From NCBI GenBank assembly GCA_015680685.1, contig MNCI01033653.1, positions 62,498 to 126,497 of the forward strand: DNA of 64,000 nucleotides, written 5' to 3'. How positions within the stretch are numbered: the stretch's first letter is position 1; every line of letters starts with the position of its first letter. Positions 49,231 through 60,725 of this stretch are shown here, piece after piece. The notes under the pieces were generated by a model. The model saw only the letters and a program-made list of their open reading frames with translations, had not been told where the DNA came from and did not search any database. Both the position numbers and the translations under genes were made by a program. This DNA is from Gnetum montanum. Its lineage: Eukaryota > Streptophyta > Gnetopsida > Gnetales > Gnetaceae.

Positions 49231-50405
49231 TTAAATACTTTATGGAAGTTCATAGACACCTTTACAAGGTGTGTGCTGATGGCCTAATCTGTTGGTGTGT
49301 CCCTAACGAAGATCAACTATATGTTCTCTAGGATGCTCTAAAGGACCTTGCGAAGGCCAGTATGCAAGGAGATGCATGGCCATAAAAATCCTAATGGTAG
49401 GATACTATTCGCCCACAATATTTAGAGATGTCCACTATTTTGTCAATTCTTGTGAACATTGTCAATGTGATGGGGTGATGACCACTCATATGGAAGGTCC
49501 TCAATAGTGGATTCAACCACTAGAATCTTTCAACATATGGGGCATTGACTTCATTGGCCCCATCACACCCATGTCTAACAGGAAAGCGTATGTTATAGTA
49601 GTTGTTAACTATTGCACAAAATGGGCTGAAGTACTAGCTATTACAGATTCCACATCATCCATTGCCACCATATTTATACAAAAACATATTGTAAATAGGT
49701 TTGGAATTTTTTGTTCACTAATTTTTGATAATGGAACTGATTTCAGAGGTGCCACATTTACAAATTAATGCAATGATTGGTGGTAGAACATAACTTAACA
49801 ACACCTTACCACAAAATTAACAACACCTTACCACCCTTAAGAAAATGGTCAAGTAGAGGTAACCAACCAGAAGATTAGAAAAATATTAATATGAACCATT
49901 AGCAAGTATAGGAAGGATTGGAGCACAAAAATTAATGATGCTCTCTAGGCTTACCAATCAACTTGGAAACTTCCTATCAGATATTTTCCCTATGAGTTAG
50001 TGTACAAAAAAATTCCAACACTCCCAATTCAATCTAAGCTTCGTACACTCTCAACAGTCTATGATCTAAACCTTGACCTAAGTTTAGCACAAAAGGAAAA
50101 ATTGATCAATTTGAACATGATAGAAAAAAATTACTTAGTGGTCCTATCTTTGAATAAGATGAGCAAGGCATTCAGCAAGCAATGCCACAACCTTGGAATT
50201 AGGAAAGTAAGGTTTCAACTAGGAGATAAGGTCTTGTACTGAAACCCCACACATGCACCTCAAAAAGAAAAATTTTAAACATTGTGGAAGGGACCTTATA
50301 CAATTGACAAAACCTTCCCCTTGGGGGCCATGATAATTTACAAACCTAACAGGTCAAATAAAAAGTACTTAGTCAATATCCAACAAATTAAACCTTTCCT
50401 AAAAC
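49230..50405 (+). pseudogene. Integrase and pol C-terminus of element A (relic)
   Basis: A CEHC-like zinc-binding remnant lies near 49450, then GIDFIGPI near 49540 and the open stretch 49571-49768 (AYVIVVVNYCTKWAEV ... FDNGTDFRGATF) with the second catalytic Asp intact. The sequence ENGQVEVTNQKI near 49843 carries the catalytic Glu. The C-terminal part (50000-50242) ends in QLGDKVLY, and the frame dies by about 50410. A short duplication ACAACACCTTACCAC occurs at about 49798 and 49821. Confidence 0.8.
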
Positions 50406-50409
50406 TAAG

Positions 50410-52020
50410 ATAGGCTAGTGTAACTATTGTTTAACCTAATGAACACCCACATTCTACTTTTTGGATCTCCTCGTTCCAATTCAATTGTGGGGGAGATGGC
50501 CATCGATGCTAACAATTACCATGGACTCTTAGTTTTTCTACCCTTTTTATTTTTCACATTTATGATTTTACAAATTTTTGATTTTCAAATTTTTCTATTT
50601 TATACCATTTTTAGTACATTTAAATTTTCTTGATTATTTTGCATTTTCTTATATATTTTACTTTTTTTTGTGTTTCTTTTGATTAAGTGTGATCTTTTCT
50701 TATTTTTTTAATAAATTTTCTTTATGGTCATAGAACACAATGCTATTGTTGTTGTTTACTAATGATGGTTTATGCTTAATGTGTGATTGTTGATGTCTGG
50801 TTTCTATTTTTGAACTTTGATATCTAATGACTTTGACATGGTTTATTTTTCATGGAATAGGCAATGAGTTCATGTCATCCACTGATCCAAAGAACTTTAT
50901 GGTTTTTGTTATTCTAGAAATTTGAGGTTCCTTTTTCATTAAAGAAACTTTTAATCAATTAGTGACCTTGGTGGTTCTAGAATTAGGAAGGTTGTAAAGG
51001 GTGTGACTTCAAGGGAACTCAATACTCTTTGTACTCTTCTTCTTACTTGAGTGCTTGCATTCTCCTCATGAACTTCTTACCATTCCATACCACCAATGAT
51101 AGGAAGAGAAATAACATCATTGCAAGGTATGGTTCCCATTTCAGAAAAAAAAGTAACAAATAATTAAAATTCAAAGCACACCCCTTCAACATAAATAAGT
51201 ATTTGCATGATGTGGTTTCAATTTCAAAAAAATAATAATGGAAATTCAAAGCACACCCCTTGGACAATTATAAGGGCTACAAGCACTAGTTATGGGACTT
51301 GAAAGACATACACCTATTCCTAAAGGTTTCCTCTAACTAAGGCCCCCACTCTCTCAATTCCTACTTCTCTCAATGATGGTTGTCTTGGGGGGACACTCTT
51401 GTGTCTTGAGTGGGTGGATTGATCTTAGAGTGGTGATGTGAAGCCACTAAAAGTGGATTTCTTTGGTGTAGAATAAGGATGAAAATTCTCATGTCTTTTT
51501 AACCACAATTCCACAAGGGACTTCTTATGACCTCAATTTGCAACTCCATTCCACCTTTTCTATCACCCATCCATGCTGCCATAACTCACCCCACTACCAA
51601 GCTCTATGTTATGCTCTATGTCTTAGTCTGACATATTGGGATTCTTGAGTGGATTCTTTTGGGTTGGTCCTTAACTTGTCATGATCTTTAAATCGACTAT
51701 GGCACCCATGAACTCCTTAGTTGAGGTTATGGAAGGGCAAAAAGAGCATCAGTCTGCTATGGGGAGGACCCACTTGCATAGTGTTTTACTTGATTAGTTA
51801 AGGTTCCTTACCTTTGACATCTTTACAATCTTATATTTTGTATTTTCAATTGTGTAAACCACTCAATACTCCTTAATCTTTCATTCCATTCATCCATTAA
51901 ATCAAATTTTCTCCATTTTTCAAATTTATGAACTTCAACATCCTCTTATCATTATTTCATACTATTCTTGGTCTTATAAGCTTTCATTTGACCCCAATTT
52001 CATCAAAAAATTCCTTATAT
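50410..52020 (+). other. Non-coding spacer of element A after pol
   Basis: T-rich sequence with no recognised coding motif. Confidence 0.45.
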
Positions 52021-52073
52021 CATGAAAGTTTGACCAAAGTCAATGAAAGTTAATAGTGGCCAATAGCTGTGTT

Positions 52074-52172
52074 GACGAGGTCTTGTTGATGCAGTTGAAC
52101 ATGTCGACGAGGCCCCATCGATGAGGCCCATCAATGAGGCCTCATCAAAATAATACAAAAATACTATATATA
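52074..52172 (+). promoter_or_regulatory. Internal GAGGCC-word cluster and TATA-like box in element A
   Basis: GACGAGGTC, TCGACGAGGCC, CGATGAGGCC and ATGAGGCCTCAT (a 12-bp palindrome, 52134-52145) are followed 19 bp later by CTATATATACC (52164-52174). The words match those upstream of the TATA box in the LTRs of A, but the flanks do not match the LTR. Confidence 0.45.
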
Positions 52173-53973
52173 CCATTGAACACTTTGGAATTTTTTGCAA
52201 TTTTCTTATAACACATAAGGAATTTTTGTAATTCTTTAGAGCCCAAAACCTTCCAAAGTCCATCACTTTCAAACCATTTGTCCAAATCACTCCATTTTTC
52301 AATCTTGCACTTACTGGTAGTAAGATCTTTATCATGAGGGCCACAAACCATAAGGTTTTGAATGTAATTTTTGAAATTTTTTTCTAACTCCCCTAAGGGC
52401 TAGTAACCTTAATCATACATAAACATCAACTTCTTCTAGGTTAATCCTTTCAAAAATCTCTAGGGTGATTTATCAATGATAAGGCATAAATAGAAATAAC
52501 AATTATGTTAATTAAATTATCCATAATCACAACTTAGCCAAGTGTAACTACCCTTAAGAGTGAAGGTATCCCAAATTTTTTAAGGTTACACAATGATGGC
52601 TAATCCATGGTTCTATTGTGATTACAAATGACACCTAAACAAAAGCATCTGTAGGAAGGAGAACCCTCACAACCATGGGAGAAATGACCCAAAGTTGGAA
52701 GGTGCTAGTAGGAATAAGGCCAAGAACAACAAGAGGTGATCCATGGAACAGGACCTCTTCATGAGGTCCCTGAAGTGGAATCTTTTTGATATATTCTAGA
52801 ACAAGTGCCTACAGAATAATCTCAATGAGGAGAAGCATCTAGACTTGTGCCAAGGCTTGAGGTCACTTTGACTCAAGCCTACTTAGACATCATCAAGTCC
52901 TGAGAGATCTAGAGATCAATTTTTCAAGAGATAAACTTGAAGCCATTTTTGGAAAAAGCTCCAAAGGATGTTAGAACACAATTGAAAACCTCCCCCATAT
53001 GGCCAATCATCACAACCAGTAAGGACAGTACATGGGAGAAACCTATCTCTTCTAGAATACTTGAAGGCCAAGGTCCATTGTAAAAATCAAGGACATTCAA
53101 GTGTTCTACTTGGTGAAGGCGATCACACAGGCATTGGGGTTGCTAGATATTGGAACATAGTTGGCAGAGATATCAACAAAAGGCAATCCTAAGGTAAAAA
53201 GGAAGTGGGCCCAGTGATGCTATGGGGTGGACCATAAGGAGTGTGTTGTACTCACAATGGCAGAGTGAATTTATTTCAAGATTGTAGCTTATCACCTTAA
53301 TCCAATAGTGAGGCCAAGCAAGGTGAAGCGGGACACTTCTTGTTAACCTTCCATAATTGATTTATTTGGAGATTGAGAAGCATTTCAAGGAAAATGTACA
53401 TGGAAGAAAGACCCTACCCTTTCCATGCCTTATTTGAAGGCTTTACAAGAGGTAAGCTATTGTTCACTATTCAAATGACACTCTCAAGCATACTCCCTTG
53501 GCCTCATGAGTAGAAATCATGAAAGACAAAATGTCAACAACCATTCAAGAAGAGGAGTTATGACCAATACCACCCACTTAGGAGACAACACCGAAGGCCC
53601 ATGTAGTTCTTGAGCATTTGCAACAAATTTGAGAGTAGCTCTTAAGTGAATAAGAGCAACAACTAGGAATGAGTGGGATAGATCCATCTATGTACTAGTT
53701 AATAATGAGTCACCTTAATGAGGTGGCCTAAAAATTTAACCAAATGGAGAGGGGTGGTATGTAATTACCTTCAAGGTTGGATCCCAACACTTAGGAGGTG
53801 ACGGTATCATTAGCAACATATCATCTGTTCCTATAAATCTCTAGGAATGCCACCACTTTCTCAGTGAGGTTGGGGAAGATGAAGAGACAATTGTATTAGA
53901 GATGCAGCACCAAGGTAGTCATAGAAGTGGTAGATGACCATGTAGCTAAAGCACTAAAAGCACCTATAGTATC

Positions 53974-53978
53974 TATAC
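53974..53978. repeat. Target-site duplication of solo LTR, left copy
   Basis: TATAC, repeated exactly at 54968-54972. Confidence 0.88.
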
Positions 53979-54967
53979 TGATGAGATGTGATTCGCATAG
54001 GCCACGATATCGCATCCCCCCGTGATATCGCGTACGCTATATCGCGTCTTCCCTACGATATTGCGTACACGATATCACAGTCCACCACCATATCTATAAA
54101 TAATATATGGCTCTCCCTTGTTCAGGATCCCAATTTTAGAGTAGTGAAGCTTTGGCAGTTTGATCCCTCTAGAGTTAGATTTTTTCCCGTGTCTACCCGC
54201 AGTGTGGTGAATGTAATTGTACGGTGTCTTTATTCGAGTGTGCCATACTTGGACACACACATGACCGGAAATAAAGATCAAGATTACTTCATCATTGTAG
54301 CATTCACTTAGTTTATTTATTTTTTATTTATTTAATGTTATTTATTACTTTCATAGCATGGTATGAGTATGACTTGATTATGAGCATCTACGGATGTGTA
54401 CGGCTAGTCAAGGAATCGGTTGCTCATCGCGATTAGTCTCTCACCCTTAAACTCCTAAAAGCAGAACGAGTACGACTTGATTATGAGCATTTAAGTGCAA
54501 CTTCTTGGTAGCCCAGTGGTGTAGCTAGGATCTACGCTTGGTAACCCAGTGGCATATTTGGGATCTACGCTTGGTAATCCCAATGGCGTACCTAGGACCT
54601 ACACTTGGTAGTCCTAGTGGTAGTCGTGCACGAAGTCCAAGATGTTTACAATTGATCAAGGAATCGGTTGCTCATCGCACTTAGGCTAGATTAGATTTTC
54701 TTATCCTTTTCCTCCTAGCTTAGATTAGTTAATATTATTTTCCACTTCCTTCAGGAGTAGCAATAGAATTAGGAACACATCATACACCTCATCTAGACTA
54801 AACCATACGTGACATATGCAAAACTAGTCTACGTGGGAAGACAGTAAACTGTGACCTAAGGCTAACTATCTAGGTGCCACAACTATTCCATCTGCGGAGT
54901 TCGACCAGATCGCACGTGTGACGCTTGTTTCATATGGTTGAGTGTAGGGGTACCTTGCCACTCATCA
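53979..54967 (+). repeat. Solo LTR of a third Athila-like subfamily
   Basis: Starts TGATGAGATG and ends TTGCCACTCATCA, the same kind of ends as the LTRs of A and D, flanked by an exact 5-bp duplication. No internal region is present, so it is the product of LTR-LTR recombination. It carries five GATATC-type words at 54002-54078 and a TATA box at 54093-54102 (TCTATAAATA), followed by GTAGTGAAGCTTTGG as in the related LTRs. Two ~50-60-bp repeats with CTTGGTA and GATCTACG words lie at 54505-54620. Confidence 0.9.
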
Positions 54968-56667
54968 TATACCATACATATCTACACTCCAAGATGTGTA
55001 GAAATTTGTAGGCACAATCAATGGAAAATTGAATGCAACCTAGCATGAACAACTATTGGAACGACTAGTAGGAATTGCAACTGACTTTGGATATCTTTGA
55101 TTTTCCAAAGAACATCACTGCAACCTAGTTAGAGCTACTAAATGCAAGGGGCAGACACATTATTTTAGAGGGGTAACTAAAAATGACCCAAGAGCAAAAT
55201 CAATGCTTGGCCATAGAGGTTGTTGAACATTGAGCTTAACTTGCAGAACAAACAATCCTTAGCCTAGTAACCACAAGAGATGAGGCTATCAAATAGCTTC
55301 AAGAATAATTTCAAAAGGTTGAGGAGGAAGTAGTAATGGTCATCTTCAAATAGTTCATGGAAGAAGCTAAAATGCACTCAATCAAAAAGGACTTAAATTA
55401 GATGGTCATCTTCAAATAGTCTAAGAAAATGAAGAATTGATTGCACAAAATCATTGCCTATGAAATGTTGATGCTCAAAGAGATCAAATGCAAGAATTCA
55501 TTCATCAATAGTAGAAGACGCTTTCTAGAGTCAAAACTAAACTGAGGAAATTGGCCATGGAGAACCACAATCTATCAATGAAGGAGGTATGCACCTTGCA
55601 ACAAAATTCTACCATTAAAATCATCGTCTGGAGGAATGAAGCTCTCAAGTTTGAGAGTGAAAAATCACTAAATGGACTAAGTTGGATTGCAAAATGAAAT
55701 TAATGAAAGAGAAATCTATATGGCAAAGGCTAAATTAAATGAATCCCTCTAGTAACTCTAGTAATGAAGAGAGATGTGGCAACCCATCCTTGATGGGATT
55801 GATATCTACAACAAAGTAGAGATCTACTTGAAGGAGTTGCAAATTGATGAAATGATAGAGTATATCGATTTGGCCAATCTCTGTTATGAAAACTTAATAA
55901 TGCTGATAGCTAGATGGCCATGGTTAGAATTAGAGAAGTAGGTGGCTAGATCATATCTACTATACAAGGTTAAGTTCAAACATCAAAAGGACACCAAGCA
56001 AAAGCTTGAGACTACTAATGCTAAACTTGAAGTCCTCAAAGAAATATTCACAGATCAAAGATCTATCATTGAGGACCTAGCCAAATAGATGAATGATTGC
56101 TAGGAGCTAAAGAAAATAGTGCAAGTGTTCATCATTCAACAAAAATAGTTCATTTCTTGGTTTGTCAATGTTAAGGAGCTATTTCCAATGATCTCGTGTC
56201 CTTAGGATGTGCCTATTCCAACGCACATTGGGGAAGCTATGTGGATAGTGCATGATCTAAGGAGTAAGGAGGAGAAAATGAAAGCACTGTTAGAGGCTTT
56301 CCACCTCCCACCTAAAGTTGTAGTAGTAGTAGGACAATCATAGTTGCCTCAACCATTTCTAGTGTGTGAAGCTGGTGAAGGTGCCTTGAAGCCTTAGGAA
56401 CCACCACCACCTAGGATCATTTGATCTTCTTCAACAAGCTTTACATCATCAAGGAATGTGTTGTTCAATTTTTGAAGAGTTGTATCATGGTGTTCAATTT
56501 TGTGTCTCAAACACCATCATTTTTTTGTAATGTATTGATCTGTACAGCTAGGCACTCTATTTTTTTGTCAAGTTAGTTCAGTTTGTTTTGTTTCAAGGAA
56601 AGTTAATCAATAATTTCATACCTTCCCAATTTTGTAAAAGAACTCAAGGATGAGTTTTCATTTAGTC

Positions 56668-56676
56668 ATGGGGGTA
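56668..56676 (+). other. Polypurine-like tract of element A
   Basis: ATGGGGGTA precedes the 3' LTR. Confidence 0.5.
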
Positions 56677-57604
56677 TGATGAGTCATCATTGGTTGGCTA
56701 CATTAATGAGGCCTCATTAACATAGTTGACCATGTTGACGAGGCCTCGTCGACACGTCTTGTCCTACATTGATAAGGCCTCAATGATGTAGTGTTTGTCT
56801 ATTGCCTATAAATATGTGCCTACTAGCTTCATTTATGAGGAGCCCAAATTTTAGTAGTAGTGAAGCTCTTGTATTTTTTTCATTTAAAATTTAGAATTTT
56901 TCCCTAAATGCCTACAGTAGGAGTCATTGAGTGTACAGATATTTATTCAAGCATTGTTGTCCCTAAGCATGATAGTGTGTGTGGCAATAAAGATGAGCTT
57001 TTTGATAAACCTTGTAGCACTTTGGATAGATTAGCTATTTTATTTATGCATTTAATGTTTTTAGTTATTTATTAAATTCTTTCAATTAGTTATCAAATAT
57101 TTTCTACTTATTACATTAATGAGACAATTAAGTGAGATAGATTACACACATAAGTATGACCGCTTCGAGCGTAACATGTATTCACTTGGTAATCCCAGCA
57201 GCATTATTACTTGGTATGCCTAGTAGTGTAGCACTTGGTCAGCCAGCAATGGATACATGGGTTCAAGAAATGTATGAAAAGTGGAAATAGGTACTTATGT
57301 TAGGATTAGTGATAAGGCAATTAATTAATTAATTTAGATTAGTAATTAAATTCCTTTTATCTACATTTCAAACATCCGAAATATAAAATACAAAATGATA
57401 AAATTCAGATGCTTCAATTACACTTAATCATACCAATGTACATCACAAGTGTAATTGGGATGAAAACGATTGACCTTAAGGCTATATTCACTTGCTAAAG
57501 GACTATTGCATTGGAAATGATAAAGTTCATGGAATCCAACAAAGTCACACATGAACGCTTCATTGTTCATATAGTTGGGCATAGGGGTACGTTATCGCTT
57601 ATCA
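56677..57604 (+). repeat. 3' LTR of element A
   Basis: Starts TGATGAGTCATCATTGG and ends CGCTTATCA. Upstream of the TATA box (56806-56813) it has an 18-bp perfect palindrome TTAATGAGGCCTCATTAA (56703-56720) and a 20-bp near-palindrome (56734-56753) centred on GAGGCCTC. Confidence 0.92.
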
Positions 57605-58200
57605 CAAGAGGAGTTCAAACATATTAGAGATCATACATATAGATATTTGTAGTCCAAATATGGATGTGTATGGTCAAAGGTATTTCATTACCTTTATTGA
57701 TGATTACTCACGATATATGTATCTCTACTTGCTTCATAACAAGAGTGAAGTTTTAGATGCCTTTAAGGTGTTTAAGGCTGAAGTAGAGAAACAATGTAGT
57801 ATGCAAATAAAGTTAGTGAGATCTAATAGAGGTGGTGAATACTATGGTAAATATACTGATCATGGACAAGCACTTGGTCCATTTACTAAGTTTCTTTAAG
57901 AGCATGGAATTTTTTCCTAGTACACTATGTCTGGTTCTCTAGACTAGAATCGTGTGGTAGAAAGAAGAAACTAAACATTATTGAACATGGTGTCAAGGTT
58001 GGAAACCAAGTTTGTGACATATATGCATTTGGGGATGCTTGTTTGAAGTAAGAGTCTATAATCCATGAAAAAGAAGCTAGACCCAAGGACCATAAATGGG
58101 TATTTCATTGGATATGATGAATGGTCTAAGGCCTATATATTTTATTGCCCATCACATACTACTAGGTTTGTGGAATAAAGAAATGTCAAATTTCTTGAGA
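57605..58200 (+). pseudogene. Integrase of copia C (relic, continued after element A)
   Basis: After the CAAGA duplication the copia frame resumes: HTDICSPNMDVYGQRYFITFIDDYSRY (first catalytic Asp), an open stretch 57660-57899, then VRSNRGGEYYG where the second catalytic Asp is Asn. Further on, YTMSGS and VVERRN mark the Glu motif, and GYFIGYDEWSKAY the C-terminal part. Stops follow from 57898. Confidence 0.85.
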
Positions 58201-58539
58201 ATGAATTGATTAGTGGGAGTAGTAGATCTTGGAACATTGTTTCTGAGATAGATCATACAGATGCTCAACCCGCTACTTCAAATGATAGACTGATTGTTAT
58301 GCATAGGACACTTAGAGAACAAATACATAATGAACAACAATCATTCATTGAAGTTCCACAAACTACTATCAAGAAATAGTAGATCCAACTGAACAACAAA
58401 TACCAGAACCTATTGAACATCATGATCCTCAAGAGAATGATGAACCAACATTAAGAAGATCTACTAGAGTAATGCGATCAACAAATCCTATTGACTATAT
58501 GGTGTATCTATAGGAGTCTAACTACAACATGGGAGCCAA

Positions 58540-59860
58540 AATTGATCCTGATATGTTTTCACAAGTCACAAGTTGTAAGGAATCTAACTTGTGGTATGAT
58601 GCCATGAAAGATGAGATGAACTCTATGTCATCTAATGGAGTCTAGGATCTTGTAAAGTTTCCTGATGGTGTAAAAGCCATTGGATCCAAATGGGTCTTCA
58701 AGACTAAGAAACACTCATTGAGTAACATTAAAAGATATAATGCCAAACTTGTTGCTAAAGAGTTCACTGAGAAAGAGGGAATGGATTACAAGGAGACATT
58801 TTCTCTTGTATCTAAGAAGGACTCCCTTTGTGTTAATGTGGCATTGGTTGTCCATTTTGATCTTGAATTACATCAAATAAATTTGAAAATAGCATTCCTT
58901 AATGGTGATCTAGAGGAAGAGGTTTATATGAAACAACCTAAAGGATTTTCATTTAGTGATGACGAGCAATTGGTATGCAAGCTCAAGAAATCCATATATG
59001 GATTGAAATAGGCCTCCCATCAATGGTACTTAAAATTCCATGATATCATCACTTCATTCGGTTTTGAAGAAAACATCATGAATTAATGTATATAACAGAA
59101 GGTCAGTGGGAGAAAAATCTATTTGTTTGTTCTATATGTGGATTATATCCTTCTTGCAACCAATGATAGTGGATTTCTATATGAGGTGAAACATTTTCTC
59201 TCTAAGAATTTTGACATGAAGGATATGGGTGAGGCATCTTATGTTATTGGCATTTACATCCATAAGGATATATCTAGATGTATTCTAGGACTATCATAGA
59301 AAACCTATATTAATAAAGTTTTAGAGAGGTTTCAAATGAAAGATTTTTTAGCAAGTATAGCATCTATTGTGACAAGTTCAATTTGAACCAATGCCCTAGA
59401 AATGATTTATAGAAAAGTCAGATAAGAAAAATTTCATATGCTTTAGCTATTGGAACTCTTATGTATTCTTAGGTATACACAAGACTTGACATTGCATTTT
59501 CTATGGGAATGTTGGACAGATATTAGAGTAATCCAAATATTGACCACTAGAGGGCTACAAAGAAAGTGAGGAGGTACCTTCAAGGTAAAAAAGATTACAT
59601 GGTTATGCTTAAATGAATTGACTCCTTGGAGGTGACTAGCTACTCTGACTCAAACTTTGCTAGCTATGTTGATTCACAAAAATCAACATCTGGTTATGTT
59701 TTTATGCTAGTTGGAGGAGCTATATCCTAGAGAAGTGGAAAGAAAACTTTTGTTGCTACTTCCACCATGGAGGTAGAGTTCATTTCTTATTTTGAGGCTA
59801 TTTCACATGGTGTATGGCTAAAGAGTTTCATATTAGGGCTTATAATTGTGTATTCTATCT
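58540..59860 (+). pseudogene. Reverse transcriptase and RNase H of copia C (relic)
   Basis: The open part (58718-59011) has KRYNAKLVAKEFTEKEGMDY, LHQINLKIAFLNGDLEEEVY and LVCKLKKSIYGLK. The catalytic YVDD reads YVDY: codon 59144-59146 is TAT. LSKNFDMKDMGEASYVIGI follows. RNase H remnants lie at 59640-59860 (STMEVEFISYFEAISHGVWL). Stops such as TAG in place of CAG (IYGLK followed by a stop, then AS) break the frame. Confidence 0.85.
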
Positions 59861-60171
59861 CTACTCCATAATGTGGCTAAAGGCGTTTGGATGGGACTTT
59901 GTTCCATAATGTAATTTTTTGTACATAAAACTTTATAGTCTTAATGAAACTCTTATTTAGTTGTACTATTTTCTCCTATGATTTGCACATATAGTTATGA
60001 GAAAAAATTCACATATGGTAGGACCTAGAATGAGCATTGGTTTATTCATAAAGGTAGTTACCATTGAGAGATGATGCATTTTAATACATGGAAGATAATA
60101 CTTACATTAAGAGGAACTATCAACATGATTCATGCACTTATTTCTCAAACTTTGTACTTGATTAAATATAG

Positions 60172-60187
60172 AGACGAAGTGGTAGAT
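60172..60187 (+). other. Polypurine-like tract of copia C
   Basis: GACGAAGTGGTAGAT immediately precedes the 3' LTR. Confidence 0.5.
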
Positions 60188-60720
60188 TGTAGCATGTGTT
60201 ACCCACTAATGAATTTGATGCATTAGTTAATGCATGAAGGTCATCACTATATCCACTAATGAATTATTATAAGTTAGTTAAAACATGAAGGTGGTCTCCA
60301 TATCCAATAATACATTTTTTATGTGTTGACATTGGGCCTTTTATGGTATTCCATGGCATATAAATTCGTTCTTGATGAGAGAACAAAGGCACCACAAATC
60401 ATAGTAGGATTGCAATTTTGGTCCCTTTCACAGACACTTAGAGGTTGCATACACCATCATTGCAGAGTCCTAGTGTAAAAGAAGAATTTGAACACCATGT
60501 TTAATCTGAGGCACCAATGGCTAGAGGTCAGTTCTATTTGCTTTGGCATTGTGCATTTTTGGTTATTTATGCATGTGAATTTCTTATGTGATTTTTTTTG
60601 CATTGTGCATATTAAGTTATCTATGCATGTGAATTTCTTATGCCATTTGCTTCCACATTGTGCATTTCTAGTTATCTATGCATGTAAATTTCTTGTACAA
60701 TCCCCAAATTTTTTCTTGCA
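60188..60720 (+). repeat. 3' LTR of copia C
   Basis: Starts TGTAGCATG and ends TTCTTGCA. It has two of the ~51-bp U3 units (four in the 5' LTR), TATA box at 60357-60364 (GCATATAAAT context) and the three ~58-bp units after it (about 60545-60705). Followed by the TGCTA duplication. Confidence 0.9.
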
Positions 60721-60725
60721 TGCTA
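60721..60725. repeat. Target-site duplication of copia C, right copy
   Basis: TGCTA, matching 20368-20372. Confidence 0.9.

Larger units (their letters stand above)
52600..56430 (+). pseudogene. Extra post-pol reading frame of element A (coiled-coil protein, unrecognised)
   Basis: With stops, the plus strand before and after the solo LTR (53979-54967) reads as a charged, Gln/Glu/Lys-rich protein. The clearest part, about 55170-55400, has VVEHQAQLAEQTILSLVTTR and LQEQFQKVEEEVVM heptad-like runs; 55780-56400 continues with IYNKVEIYLKELQIDEMIEY and ends in a Pro-rich tail. Athila elements often have an env-like gene here, but I see no clear membrane segment or signal peptide, so I do not call it env. 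Stops are mainly TAG. Confidence 0.45.
23087..57604 (+). mobile_element. Element A: giant Athila-like Ty3/gypsy retrotransposon
   Basis: Bounded by LTRs 23087-23964 and 56677-57604 and an exact CAAGA duplication inside copia C. It has a tRNA-Asp-type primer site, gag and protease (24.1-27.1 kb), then, after nested element B, RT, RNase H and integrase (47.5-50.3 kb), and a further 6.4 kb before the 3' LTR holding an extra coiled-coil reading frame. Without B it is about 14.3 kb. The RT motif FMDDF and primer type point to the Athila branch. In about 350 aligned LTR bases I counted roughly 45 differences, so the insertion is old. Confidence 0.93.
20373..60720 (+). mobile_element. Element C: Ty1/copia retrotransposon split by nested insertions
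   Basis: LTRs at 20373-21011 and 60188-60720, an exact 5-bp target duplication, an initiator-tRNA-Met-type primer site and gag, protease, integrase, RT and RNase H in copia order. Its own length is about 5.8 kb; the other 34.5 kb are element A and its passengers, inserted at 23086/57605. Coding parts have stops and frameshifts, so it is inactive. It is the oldest layer of the nest. Confidence 0.93.

Noticed and set aside
52020-52400. Considered as another solo LTR in element A
   Set aside because: The GAGGCC words and TATA box match in kind, but the flanks and post-TATA sequence do not match the LTRs of A, and no target duplication was found.
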